A stretch of DNA of 64,000 nt from Segatella hominis. GTDB taxonomy: Bacteria; Bacteroidota; Bacteroidia; Bacteroidales; Bacteroidaceae. Where the stretch lies: contig NZ_CP137559.1 of NCBI RefSeq assembly GCF_019249725.2, forward strand, positions 3,557,001 to 3,621,000. The letters run 5' to 3'. The notes beneath the pieces were generated by a model, which was not told the origin of the DNA, did no database searches, and worked only from the letters and a program-made list of their open reading frames with translations. Positions 42,601 through 51,004 of this stretch are shown here, piece after piece. The translations under genes and the position numbers were made by a program. Position 1 is the stretch's first letter; the number at the start of each line of letters is the position of its first letter.

Positions 42601-43755
42601 TTGGTTTAGGAAATGCCCCTCTACGCTGCGGGTTGCTATATTAAATAGGTATAGGCCATCCTTGTCGGTACCCACCCACACCTGGTTGCCCTGGTTGATG
42701 CTGAGGCTGGTAACGCAGTTTTCGCCAATCACGTTGCGGTTGCCCAGGCGGAAGCCCATGTAGTTGAAGTCGTTCTGTATGTTGCTCTGCATGAACACGC
42801 CTTTCTGCAGCATGCTCACCCAGATGTTGCCCTGATTGTCTTCTATGATGCTGGTCACCTTGCTTTTTGCCAGGTTCACCAGTCGGCTGAAGAGAGGGTT
42901 ATCCTGCAGGAATCCGGTCTGAGGGTCATATACATAGATGCCCAGTCCGTCGCAGCCGATATAGAGCTTGTTGTTGCGGCTGATATAGATGTTGTCGATG
43001 GGCAGGTTTCCGATGTTGCTGATTCGGGTAAAGGCGTTGCTTCCTGCCCTGAGCAGATATACGCCCTGGTTCTTGCTGGCGAGATAGAGGTTGCCCAGGG
43101 CGTCCTGCCGGATATCCTGTGCGCCCACGCCTTCGGTACCGGTAAAGTGTGAGGTGACTCTGCCGTTTGTTTCCTTGCGGTAGAGTTTCCCGTCTTCGGT
43201 GATGATCCAGAGTCTGCCCCGTTTATCTTCCAGGAGTTTGTGGATATATTTCAGTTTTTCCACCTCTCCCTTCATGGCATGGCATTTTTGCTCATCCTGC
43301 TTTTTGAGCATGATGCCATAGCCCGATGTAGCCACGGCTACGTCTTTGTTTCTTAGCGGATATATCTGCTTTACGTAGGTGGCGAGTTCTTTGCCTTTGG
43401 AATCGAGCATAGGGATTTTTAGGAATTCACTTCCCGTAAATTCCAATAGAGAGTTGTTGGTACCTAGCAGGATATGTTCTTTCTCGTCTTGAGCAATGCT
43501 ATTGATGTAGTTGCTGTTGAGACCTAAAAAATTTGACATATCCTTCTTTATTACGGTGATGTGGTAACCATCGTAGTTGTTCAAACCGTTGCGGGTGGCT
43601 ATCCAGATGAATCCGCTCTTGTCCTGGAACACCTGCGTGGCGAGGTTGCTCGAGAGCTGATTGTCCGTGTTGAAGAGTTTGCCGCTCTGTGCCCATGTCT
43701 GGATGGAGAAGAGGCAAATCATCATCGTGATGATTAATTGGCTTATCGTTTTCAT
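39667..43755 (-). CDS. xusR: Hybrid two-component regulator (xusR-like)
   Basis: A 1362-aa single-protein signalling system. Signal peptide ~1-23; periplasmic sensor of two-component-regulator propeller repeats (~24-660) and a Y_Y_Y-type domain (~680-765); one membrane helix (~774-796); HisKA with phospho-acceptor His826 (NISHEIRTPL); HATPase domain (~925-1050); receiver with Asp1158 (SDIMMPEMDG); and a C-terminal AraC-type DNA-binding domain (~1260-1357). It should sense a xylo-oligosaccharide in the periplasm and activate the xylan genes. The symbol follows the Prevotella xus arrangement by position and architecture; the ligand is inferred. Confidence 0.92.
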   Translation of the reverse strand: MKTISQLIITMMICLFSIQTWAQSGKLFNTDNQLSSNLATQVFQDKSGFIWIATRNGLNNYDGYHITVIKKDMSNFLGLNSNYINSIAQDEKEHILLGTNNSLLEFTGSEFLKIPMLDSKGKELATYVKQIYPLRNKDVAVATSGYGIMLKKQDEQKCHAMKGEVEKLKYIHKLLEDKRGRLWIITEDGKLYRKETNGRVTSHFTGTEGVGAQDIRQDALGNLYLASKNQGVYLLRAGSNAFTRISNIGNLPIDNIYISRNNKLYIGCDGLGIYVYDPQTGFLQDNPLFSRLVNLAKSKVTSIIEDNQGNIWVSMLQKGVFMQSNIQNDFNYMGFRLGNRNVIGENCVTSLSINQGNQVWVGTDKDGLYLFNIATRSVEGHFLNQSTVLTLCKDQQGRTWVGTYTDGLGYMDAAGSFHPVDLGISKSVGIFDIKQDPQGNIWIATMGEGLFCLQKDGSRRNYKAKYGADNNLKINCLPNNYLIKLSFSNDGNHLYVATSVGLACLDRKQNSWVSTFKGINCLNKNSFSHCVFVDSKDHVWYGTEDGAFCFDFRKGIEPKHYSTAQGLTDNGVASITEDNKGKIWLGTNSGLNMLNPKDGSIIRFYTESGLQSNEFSDASVCTTQDKKVILIGGSGGINWFQADRVKQHPWQAKVVISGFVVNNKAVTPGMESGSYTITNSWVTVAREFNLSHDDNTFSLQLSTLTYNNVEQIRYAYSINGDAWRTVPAGQNELAFSHMAPGSYKYRIKAICNGYETPVKEFTIIIHPAWYASIWAKLFYLLLLIAAIMLYLRHRKRQMEDQLILQQHIHAEDMGEAKIKFFMNISHEIRTPLTLIITPLLSLIKEDKEPHRQGIYEIIRKNSERILHLINQMMDLRKIDKGQMVMRMCQTDMVGFINEEYELFRQQALAKNIDFEYQHDSEELPVWIDRNNFDKVIINLLSNAFKFTPTAGHILLSLTHTDHHAYISVKDSGIGIPKDKLETIFQRFYQTPADTSDRNVGTGIGLDLTRSLVELHYGTISARNNEGEKGSKFEHGSEFIIRIPLGKDHLKPEELIDEEEIKEKQNQELAEVEQLEQEVKETENAEKAESAAGTTDMQGNLPASASGNKAEIVIVEDEEDIQDYLKAQLSSDFKIRTYPNGKVALNEILKNKPDLIISDIMMPEMDGTTLCAKLKSNINTNDVPIILLTAKSREEDQLEGLQTGADAYILKPFNMDILRRTIINLLTMRRTLKNKFTGKESQEEKVEQRKIQTPDDALMQRVMEVINENIGDSDLSVDMIAQKVGISRVHLHRKMKELTNQTPHSFIRNIRLQQAAKLLKNGKQSITEVMYACGFSNSASFSTMFKNLYGCSPREYMQNATKE

Positions 43756-43891
43756 GTTTCTTGTTTATATTTATATAGTGTTATTTTCTGCTTGCAAAAA
43801 TACGATTTTTAGTTGGAATATCCCAATAATTCTTTCTTTTTTGATTACAGGAAACAAATAATATGCCTTTTGGTGTTTATTATCAGGTGAT

Positions 43892-43987
43892 GTTACATGA
43901 CGAAAAGTATATGTTACACGTCTAAACTCCTCATAAACTATCGGTTACGCAGGATAAAGCCTGTTTCCCGATTTCTTGATACCTTTG
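43892..43987 (+). promoter_or_regulatory. GH5 promoter with three 17-bp boxes
   Basis: Boxes: GTTACATGACGAAAAGT (43892-43908), GTTACACGTCTAAACTC (43913-43929, weaker) and GTTACGCAGGATAAAGC (43944-43960). Starts are 21 and 31 bp apart, i.e. two and three helical turns. The last is 19 bp before TACCTTTG (43980-43987). Confidence 0.7.
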
Positions 43988-44176
43988 CCCCGTCAAACAG
44001 AGTCAATTTTGCATTGGCATTAGGTTATGGTTATTGTGAAATATGCGAAATAGTAGTTTTTTGAATGATTTTAGTTAGAATGGTTTTTAGTTAGTTTAAT
44101 ATAGGTTTATAGCATTTGAGTTCAATTTTAAATGAACATTTATGATTGAAAAGATCATGATTAATTGGTTTTCTAT

Positions 44177-44204
44177 GAATGGTGCGTAGGGATACGCGCC
44201 ATTC
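44177..44204 (+). promoter_or_regulatory. GNRA-capped hairpin in the GH5 leader
   Basis: GAATGGTGCGTA (44177-44188) pairs with TACGCGCCATTC (44193-44204), 12 bp with one G-U pair, closed by the tetraloop GGGA (a GNRA type). Only short T runs follow, so it is not a typical terminator. Confidence 0.65.
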
Positions 44205-44289
44205 TCTTTAAAGGTATCTAAAATTGTTTTTCGGGCTTAATAATTAATTGACAATTTGGAAAAGTGATAAAATCTAAAAATAAAATAAC

Positions 44290-45684
44290 ATGAACAGAAA
44301 GAAATTGTTAATATCACTCGCTATGGCTATGCTGTCAATGGCGGGGCAGGCTGCAGATAATCTGCCGGCACTCCGTGTGCAGGGTAGGAACCTGGTGGAT
44401 GCCAATGGTAAGATTGTTGTCTTGCATGGCGTAATGGATACGCCGAACCGCTACTTCAACGGTAACCGTTGGGGTATGGGTGGTTATGAAGTAGGTGATG
44501 TGACTCCTTGCTTGAATTATTTCGAGAAGATGTTCACCGCTATCACCGACAAGAACCAAGGTGCTTATTGTACGGTGTTCCGTCTTCATATGGATCCTTG
44601 TTGGACTAACTACAAGGCACCAGTTGGAACCCAAGAAAACAACATCCAATATTTTAGTGAGGCTCGATACAAGACATTCTTGAGCAGACTTTATGTCAAG
44701 CTTGTGGAGAAAGCCTTGGCTCATGGACTATATGTAATCGTTCGCCCTCCTGGCGTTTGTCCACAGAATATCAAGGTGGGAGATGAATATCAGGCATATC
44801 TTAAGAAGGTGTGGAAACTCTTCGCTTCCAATGCCACCATCCAGAAGAATGCCGGACAGGTGAGCATAGAGCTAGCCAATGAGCCTATTAATGTGTTGCT
44901 GGCAAATGGCTCTAAATCAGACAAGGCTCTCCATGATTTCTTCCAGCCTGTGGTAGATGAGATTCGTGCCACTGGCTTCAAGGGCATTATCTGGGTGCCA
45001 GGTTCTGGCTATCAGAGCAACTATGTGGGCTATTCAAAATATCCTATTACCGATACGGAGAACAATTTCTCTTACGCAGTGCATGTCTACTCAGGCTGGT
45101 ATGGCAACATGACAGATAAGAACTGTGATCACAATACCTTTATCAAGAACTTCCAGGCGCAGGTGCCTATGGTAACAAGCAAGCCTATCATGGTAACAGA
45201 GATAGACTGGAGCCCAGAGGATCCTGACAAGGCAAGCGAAGGGCACTACAATGAGTGGGGACAGTGGACAGCTCCTAATCTCGGCACTTGGGCTACAGGC
45301 TCCACCTCCAAATGGGGCTTGGCATGGAAGGCAGTGCATGACCACTTTAGCAACATCGGCATGACCATCACTCATCCACAAGAGTATTACGACATTGATG
45401 AGTATCTGAAGACGGGAAAGGTACAGCCTGGTTTGCAAAATGCCAAGAAACATGGTCTCTTTGAGGAGTGCTGCTCCTATGCTTGCTTCAACTGGTACAA
45501 GGAATGGTATTTGAAACAAAATACAACAGGAATTAAACAATTAGAAACCCAGGAAGACGTGGTTTCCACCTTATATTATAATATAGAAGGAAAAGAGGTT
45601 GAAAAACCAACTGCAGGTGTTTATATAATAAAACAACTGTTAAGTAATGGAAAAATACGTTCTCGCAAGGTTTTTCTGAAATGA
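44290..45684 (+). CDS. Glycoside hydrolase family 5 protein
   Basis: A 464-aa secreted enzyme, signal peptide ~1-21 (QAA|D). The (beta/alpha)8 domain spans ~30-400 with acid/base Glu198 in ELANEP and nucleophile Glu304 in VTEIDW, as in clan A GH5 endoglycanases. The last ~50 residues (QEDVVSTLYYNIEGKEVEKP...GVYIIK...RSRKVFLK) form a short C-terminal module similar to secretion/sorting tails of other proteins in this window. Substrate: a beta-glucan or xylan is likely from context; the subfamily cannot be fixed by eye. Its promoter shares boxes with the xus operon. Confidence 0.85.
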   Translation: MNRKKLLISLAMAMLSMAGQAADNLPALRVQGRNLVDANGKIVVLHGVMDTPNRYFNGNRWGMGGYEVGDVTPCLNYFEKMFTAITDKNQGAYCTVFRLHMDPCWTNYKAPVGTQENNIQYFSEARYKTFLSRLYVKLVEKALAHGLYVIVRPPGVCPQNIKVGDEYQAYLKKVWKLFASNATIQKNAGQVSIELANEPINVLLANGSKSDKALHDFFQPVVDEIRATGFKGIIWVPGSGYQSNYVGYSKYPITDTENNFSYAVHVYSGWYGNMTDKNCDHNTFIKNFQAQVPMVTSKPIMVTEIDWSPEDPDKASEGHYNEWGQWTAPNLGTWATGSTSKWGLAWKAVHDHFSNIGMTITHPQEYYDIDEYLKTGKVQPGLQNAKKHGLFEECCSYACFNWYKEWYLKQNTTGIKQLETQEDVVSTLYYNIEGKEVEKPTAGVYIIKQLLSNGKIRSRKVFLK

Positions 45685-45694
45685 TAAACTTTAT

Positions 45695-45738
45695 GTTACA
45701 CCACGCAAAGTAAGTTTCGAAAGAAATCCATACCTTTG
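45695..45738 (+). promoter_or_regulatory. xus operon promoter with the 17-bp box
   Basis: Box GTTACACCACGCAAAGT (45695-45711), 19 bp, then TACCTTTG (45731-45738). A weaker distal half-site may lie at 45674-45690 (21 bp upstream). The first gene follows ~65 bp later. Confidence 0.72.
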
Positions 45739-45805
45739 TCGCCGTGAATAAACAATTTTAGTACACGCCTAAATTTTTAAAGCATAAATCAAAAATGAAT
45801 AGAAC

Positions 45806-48800
45806 ATGATTGAACAAGTGTTAACAATGAAACGGACAGCAGCCTTATGCTTGGTGGGTGCTTTCTGTAGCCTGAATGCTCAGGCGCAGAAGATCCTGGT
45901 CAAGGGTAATCTTGTTGACGGTACAGGTGAGCCTCTGATAGGTGCCACTGTAAAAGTAAAGGGAAATCCCAGTGTCGGTGCTATCACCGACTTAGATGGT
46001 AATTTCAGTATCAGTGTTCCTTCAGAGAATTCTACCCTCGTATTTACATACGTAGGTATGAAGACCAAGGAAGTAAAGGTAGGTACGAAGAGAGAGATCA
46101 AACTTACCCTCGAAGACGACAATGCCATCGGCGAAGTTGTAGTCGTTGGTTATGGTCAGCAGAAGAAGGCTTCTGTCGTAGGTTCCATCACCCAGACTAC
46201 TGGTGAGGTTTTGGAGCGTGCCGCCGGTGTCAGCGACATTGGTGCAGCCTTGACGGGTAACCTCCCTGGTGTTACTACCATGCAGGGTAATGGTATGCCT
46301 GGTGAGGAGGAGCCACAGATTATCATTCGTGGTTCTAGCTCTTGGAACAACAGCGACCCTCTCGTCCTCGTCGATGGTATCGAGCGTCCTATGAGCAGTG
46401 TGGATATCTCTTCCGTACAGTCTATCTCTGTATTGAAGGATGCTTCTGCCACCGCCGTCTATGGTGTGAAGGGTGCCAATGGTGTCATCTTGATTACCAC
46501 CAAGCGTGGTCAGGAAGGCAAGGCTAAGATTGACGTAGGTTTCAATACTACATTGAAGTCTCCTTCTAAGTTGCCTAACAAGTACGACTCTTACGATGCC
46601 TTGATGCTCCGCAACAGAGCTATCGAGCATGAGTTGGGAGTTAAGCCTGATTCTTGGGCAAATATCCGCTCACAGGAATTCATCAACAACTATCGCAATC
46701 AGACCACCCAGGAACAGCGTGAGCGTTATCCTAATGTGGATTGGCAAGATGCCCTCTTCAAGGATGCTGCTATGGCTTACAATGCCAATGTCAATGTAAG
46801 TGGCGGTACCAAGTTTGTAAGATACTTCGCTTCTGCCGACTATGTGCATGAGGGTGACCTCTTCCGTGTGTATGACAACGGACGAAACTACAAGTCTGGA
46901 TATGGCTATGATCGTATCAACGTGCGAAGCAACTTGGACTTCACCATCACTCCTACTACGACCTTGAAGGTGAACCTCGCAGGTTCCAATGGTGTGAAGA
47001 AGGCTCCTATGCTCAACGATATCAATAGTAATGATGCTTGGCAGATGGGTCAGCAGTGGTCAGGTGCTTACAACATCGCTCCAGATGTATTTCTTCCAAA
47101 GTACTCAGATGGAACTTGGGGTTATTACGATGCTGTTTCCAACACCACCAACTCGGCGATGATACTTTCTACAGGTGGTGCTTCTAAGACCACTACCACT
47201 CGTATCAACACCGACTTCACCTTGGAACAGAAACTCGACTTCATCACCAAGGGCTTGAATTTCCGTGCTACGGTATCTTGGGACAATAACTTCATCGAGG
47301 TAAAGCGTGGTATCAATGATGCCAACAATAATCCTGTTCAGAAATGGATCGATCCTGATACAGGTGTTGTTAGTTATAGATATAAGAATGAGACGAACAA
47401 CAAGTTTGATTATCAGCAACCTCTGGGTTGGACAACAATGGCAGGTGAGGTCAACAACTCTGCTACCGTTCGCAACCTCTACTATCAGGCACAGCTCAAC
47501 TGGGCACGCAAGTTTGGCAAGCACGACGTTTCTGCCATGGGCTTGTTCTCACGCCAGGAAGATGCTAGAGGTAGTGTCATTCCTACCTATCGTGAAGACT
47601 GGGCTTTCCGTGCTACCTATAACTATGATGGTCGCTATTTCATCGAGTACAATGGTGCTTACAACGGATCAGAGAAGTTTAGCAAGGATAATCGCTTCGC
47701 TTTCTTCAATTCAGGTGCTATTGGTTGGACTGTTACTGAGGAGAAATTCATGAAGAATCTTCGTGACAAGCACATCATTGATATGTTGAAGTTCCGTGCA
47801 TCATACGGTGAGATTGGTGATGACAACTTGGGTGATCCATTCCTCGATAGCAACCGTTGGTTGTATATGAGCCAGTGGGCATACGGTGGCAACACCATCA
47901 TGGATGAAAAGTACAACAAGAGTATCTATACTTGGTATCGTGAGGCTTCCATCGGCAATGAAAACGTGAAGTGGGAGACAGTTAAGAAGTTGAACATTGG
48001 TGCTGACTACGGTTTTTTGGGTGGTTTGATTACAGGTTCCTTCGATGTCTTCCGTGATGTTCGTGACAACATCTTGGTACGTGGTAACGAGCGTTCCGTT
48101 CCTTCTTATCTCGGTGGTTCTGCGCCAACAGCCAACTTGGGTAAAGTTCGTACCACAGGTTATGAGTGGGAAGTAAAGCTCAACAAGACCTTTGCTAATG
48201 GTCTTCGTCTTTGGGGTAACTTCAATATGACCCATGCCAAGAACAAGGTGCTCATCAAGGATGACCCAGGTATGGCACCATCCAACTTGAGACAAGCAGG
48301 CTATGCCATCAACCAGACCAAGGCTTGGTTGAGCAATGGTTACTTAAACAACATCGATGACTTGTATGGCTCTCCTGCCCATGATGTGAATGAGAACTAC
48401 CGTTTGGTAGGTGACTATTACATCATCGACTACAATGGTGATGGTGTGGTTGATTCCAACGATAAGGCTCCATACGGCTATAGCAACAGTCCTCAGAATA
48501 CTTACAATGCCACCATCGGTTTCGAGTGGAAAGGTTTCTCAGCGTTTGCTCAGTTCTATGGTGTCACCAATGTAACTCGTGAGGTAAGTCTTACCAGCTT
48601 TGGCAGCAAGTTGAATACCGTCTTTGATCAAGGCTCTTGGTGGGATAAGGACAATACCAATGCTGATGTCCGCGTTCCTCGTTGGGGTGCTACGAGTTCA
48701 GATTACAGCAATGGTACCCAGTTCCTTTATGATGGTTCTTATATCCGTCTGAAGAATGTGGAAATTGCCTATACTTGGACAAAGGGATGGATCAAGCACT

Positions 48801-48958
48801 TGGGAATCAACTACCTGAAGGTCTATCTCAATGGTAATAACCTTTGGCTCTGGACACGTATGCCAGACGACCGTGAGTCAAACCTCTCTACATGGGGCTC
48901 ACTTGGAGCTTATCCTACTGTAAGACGTTTCAACTTAGGTGTCAAGTTTACATTGTAA
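45806..48958 (+). CDS. xusA: SusC/RagA-type TonB-dependent outer membrane transporter (xusA-like)
   Basis: A 1050-aa protein. Signal peptide up to about residue 28 (AQAQ); Met8 (45827) is an alternative start with a cleaner signal. Then a CarboxypepD_reg-like domain (~30-105, LVDGTGEPLIGATVKVKG), a TonB-box region (EVVVVGYGQQKK, ~110-121), plug domain (~125-235, ending ILITTKRG) and a beta-barrel ending in Phe-Thr-Leu. It imports xylo-oligosaccharides with the next gene's SusD-type lipoprotein. First gene of a six-gene operon in the order of the Prevotella xus system. Confidence 0.94.
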   Translation: MIEQVLTMKRTAALCLVGAFCSLNAQAQKILVKGNLVDGTGEPLIGATVKVKGNPSVGAITDLDGNFSISVPSENSTLVFTYVGMKTKEVKVGTKREIKLTLEDDNAIGEVVVVGYGQQKKASVVGSITQTTGEVLERAAGVSDIGAALTGNLPGVTTMQGNGMPGEEEPQIIIRGSSSWNNSDPLVLVDGIERPMSSVDISSVQSISVLKDASATAVYGVKGANGVILITTKRGQEGKAKIDVGFNTTLKSPSKLPNKYDSYDALMLRNRAIEHELGVKPDSWANIRSQEFINNYRNQTTQEQRERYPNVDWQDALFKDAAMAYNANVNVSGGTKFVRYFASADYVHEGDLFRVYDNGRNYKSGYGYDRINVRSNLDFTITPTTTLKVNLAGSNGVKKAPMLNDINSNDAWQMGQQWSGAYNIAPDVFLPKYSDGTWGYYDAVSNTTNSAMILSTGGASKTTTTRINTDFTLEQKLDFITKGLNFRATVSWDNNFIEVKRGINDANNNPVQKWIDPDTGVVSYRYKNETNNKFDYQQPLGWTTMAGEVNNSATVRNLYYQAQLNWARKFGKHDVSAMGLFSRQEDARGSVIPTYREDWAFRATYNYDGRYFIEYNGAYNGSEKFSKDNRFAFFNSGAIGWTVTEEKFMKNLRDKHIIDMLKFRASYGEIGDDNLGDPFLDSNRWLYMSQWAYGGNTIMDEKYNKSIYTWYREASIGNENVKWETVKKLNIGADYGFLGGLITGSFDVFRDVRDNILVRGNERSVPSYLGGSAPTANLGKVRTTGYEWEVKLNKTFANGLRLWGNFNMTHAKNKVLIKDDPGMAPSNLRQAGYAINQTKAWLSNGYLNNIDDLYGSPAHDVNENYRLVGDYYIIDYNGDGVVDSNDKAPYGYSNSPQNTYNATIGFEWKGFSAFAQFYGVTNVTREVSLTSFGSKLNTVFDQGSWWDKDNTNADVRVPRWGATSSDYSNGTQFLYDGSYIRLKNVEIAYTWTKGWIKHLGINYLKVYLNGNNLWLWTRMPDDRESNLSTWGSLGAYPTVRRFNLGVKFTL

Positions 48959-48976
48959 TTTTTAAAGAGAATACAA

Positions 48977-50968
48977 ATGAACAAGAATATTAAAAACATA
49001 CTATATACAGGTTGTCTAGCCCTGACGCTCACCACATCGTTGAGTTCCTGCGAGGATTACTTGGATAAGTCGCCAGAGGCAACGGTGTCTTCTGAGGATG
49101 CTTTCAAGACCTTCAAGAATTTCCAAGGATTCATCGAGGAAATCTACAACTGTGTACCTGACAAGGTGAAGTGTAACTATTGCCCTTCTTGGAATTGGGG
49201 TGACGATGAAGTTTTTAACTCGAAGGCTGATGGCGAGATGACTCATCAGATGGACTTGGGAAACTTCCGTAACATCTATGAGAATGGGTATGGATCTTGG
49301 TTCTATCGTTCAGATAGCAATCCTACATCCATTAATGCCAAGTCTCACTCTATCTATCCTCATGCTTGGTATTGCATCCGTAAGTGCAACTTAGGTCTTG
49401 CTAATCTCGACAAGTTGACAACTGCTACCCAAGAGGAGAAAAACTTGATTGCTGGTCAGCTTTATTTCTTCCGTGCATGGTGGCATTTCGAGATGATGCA
49501 GCAGTTGGGTGGTCTTCCATACATCGATCAAGTGCTGGATGCTAGTAGTAAATTGACTTTGCCTCGTCTCTCTTATCAAGAATGTGCAGCCAAGGCTGGA
49601 GAGGACTTCCGCAAGGCTGCCGACCTGTTGCCTATCGATTGGGATAAGACCACAGCTGGTAAGCAGACCTCTGGTCATAACCAACTTCGCATCAACAAGA
49701 TCATGGCATTGGGCTATCTTGGCAAGAACTATCTCTGGGCAGCCAGTCCTTTGATGAAGAATGGTGCAAAACTCGGAGCTGTTAAGAGTGAAATCACATA
49801 CGACTATGATGCAGAGTATAGCAAGAAGGCAGCTGAGGCTCTCGGTGAGTTGCTCAACTTGGTAGAAGGTGGTCAGACGCAATATGCTTTGGCTTCCTAT
49901 AATTATGACGATATTTATAATCACGTCATCTCTTCCAGCGAGTCTTCTAGCTTCGATGACATCTTCTACACCGTCAATCAGAACTACCAGATGCCTGGTT
50001 CTACAGAAGCTATCTTCCGTGGTCCATGTGATGAGAATAGATGGGCTTCACCATGGAACCATGGTAAGTTGTTTGGTCCTAAGATGAATGGCATCGTTCC
50101 TCATGACAATGTCATCCACCAGCCTACAGCCAACTTGGTAGAGGCTTATGGTATGGCGAATGGCGAGCCTGCTTTCTTGATAGAGAATGGCGAGTTGGTG
50201 CCTAATCTTGCAGGCGGTTTCGACCCAGAGCATCCTTGGAAGAACCGTGATCCTCGTTTCTATCACGACATCGTATATGATGGATGTAAGTTTATCAATG
50301 ATGTTGGTAGCGCAGCAGGTGTATTGAAAAATTATATCTATTGTAACCTTTCTTCATCAGAATCTACCACCTCAGATGGGATGCAGACAATGCGTAGTGT
50401 AGAGAATGGTAGCCAAACGGGGTACTTCATTCAGAAATTGGTTCCTCATACTGCAAATTCTGTTGATCAATATTACGACAAGGCTTTTAATGCCTATTTG
50501 CCTTACATGCGTCTTGCCGATATCTACTTGATGTATGCTGAGGCTTGTGCCGCCACCTCTGGTGCGCAAGGTAAGTCATCCAACTTTAGCAAGACGGCTG
50601 AAGCTGCCATCAATACCATTCGTGACCGTTGTGGCGCAGGACATGTAGCAGCTGAATATGTAGCCAATGCTCACAAGTTCATGGACGAAGTTCGTCGTGA
50701 GCGTGAGGTGGAGTTGGCTTTTGAGGGAATGCGTTTCAATGACTTGCAGCGTTGGTTGCTCTTGACGGAGGCTCCTTACAATACCAAGTACGAACAGGTG
50801 TTTGAGCGTGTCAACAGCGACCCTAAACATCCTGAGAATGGACAAGTATCTGGCTATGGCAAGAAAGTTATCATTAAACGTGACTTCACCGCCAAGCACT
50901 ATTGGTTCCCATTCCCAACCGATCAGACTCAACTCTATGCAGAGTTCCCACAGAATCCTGGTTGGTAA
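48977..50968 (+). CDS. xusB: SusD/RagB-type lipoprotein (xusB-like)
   Basis: A 663-aa surface lipoprotein (lipobox LSSC, Cys25) starting CEDYLDKSPEATVSSEDAF, typical of SusD. The family's TPR-like helices are followed by the C-terminal SusD/RagB region with RREREVELAFEGMRFNDLQRW and the final HYWFPFPTDQTQLYAEFPQNPGW. It captures xylo-oligosaccharides and caps the SusC barrel. 18 bp separate it from xusA. Confidence 0.94.
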   Translation: MNKNIKNILYTGCLALTLTTSLSSCEDYLDKSPEATVSSEDAFKTFKNFQGFIEEIYNCVPDKVKCNYCPSWNWGDDEVFNSKADGEMTHQMDLGNFRNIYENGYGSWFYRSDSNPTSINAKSHSIYPHAWYCIRKCNLGLANLDKLTTATQEEKNLIAGQLYFFRAWWHFEMMQQLGGLPYIDQVLDASSKLTLPRLSYQECAAKAGEDFRKAADLLPIDWDKTTAGKQTSGHNQLRINKIMALGYLGKNYLWAASPLMKNGAKLGAVKSEITYDYDAEYSKKAAEALGELLNLVEGGQTQYALASYNYDDIYNHVISSSESSSFDDIFYTVNQNYQMPGSTEAIFRGPCDENRWASPWNHGKLFGPKMNGIVPHDNVIHQPTANLVEAYGMANGEPAFLIENGELVPNLAGGFDPEHPWKNRDPRFYHDIVYDGCKFINDVGSAAGVLKNYIYCNLSSSESTTSDGMQTMRSVENGSQTGYFIQKLVPHTANSVDQYYDKAFNAYLPYMRLADIYLMYAEACAATSGAQGKSSNFSKTAEAAINTIRDRCGAGHVAAEYVANAHKFMDEVRREREVELAFEGMRFNDLQRWLLLTEAPYNTKYEQVFERVNSDPKHPENGQVSGYGKKVIIKRDFTAKHYWFPFPTDQTQLYAEFPQNPGW

Positions 50969-51004
50969 GCAAAACTATAATATATCAAATTAATAGATGA
51001 TCGT

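Larger units (their letters stand above)
43756..44289. other. Regulatory gap between xusR-like gene and GH5
   Basis: About 530 bp without a gene. On the minus strand a -7 element TATTTTTG (43802-43795) probably serves the regulator gene. On the plus strand are three copies of the 17-bp box, the GH5 promoter, and a ~295-nt leader holding a stable hairpin (44177-44204). The rest of the leader is AT-rich. Confidence 0.65.
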
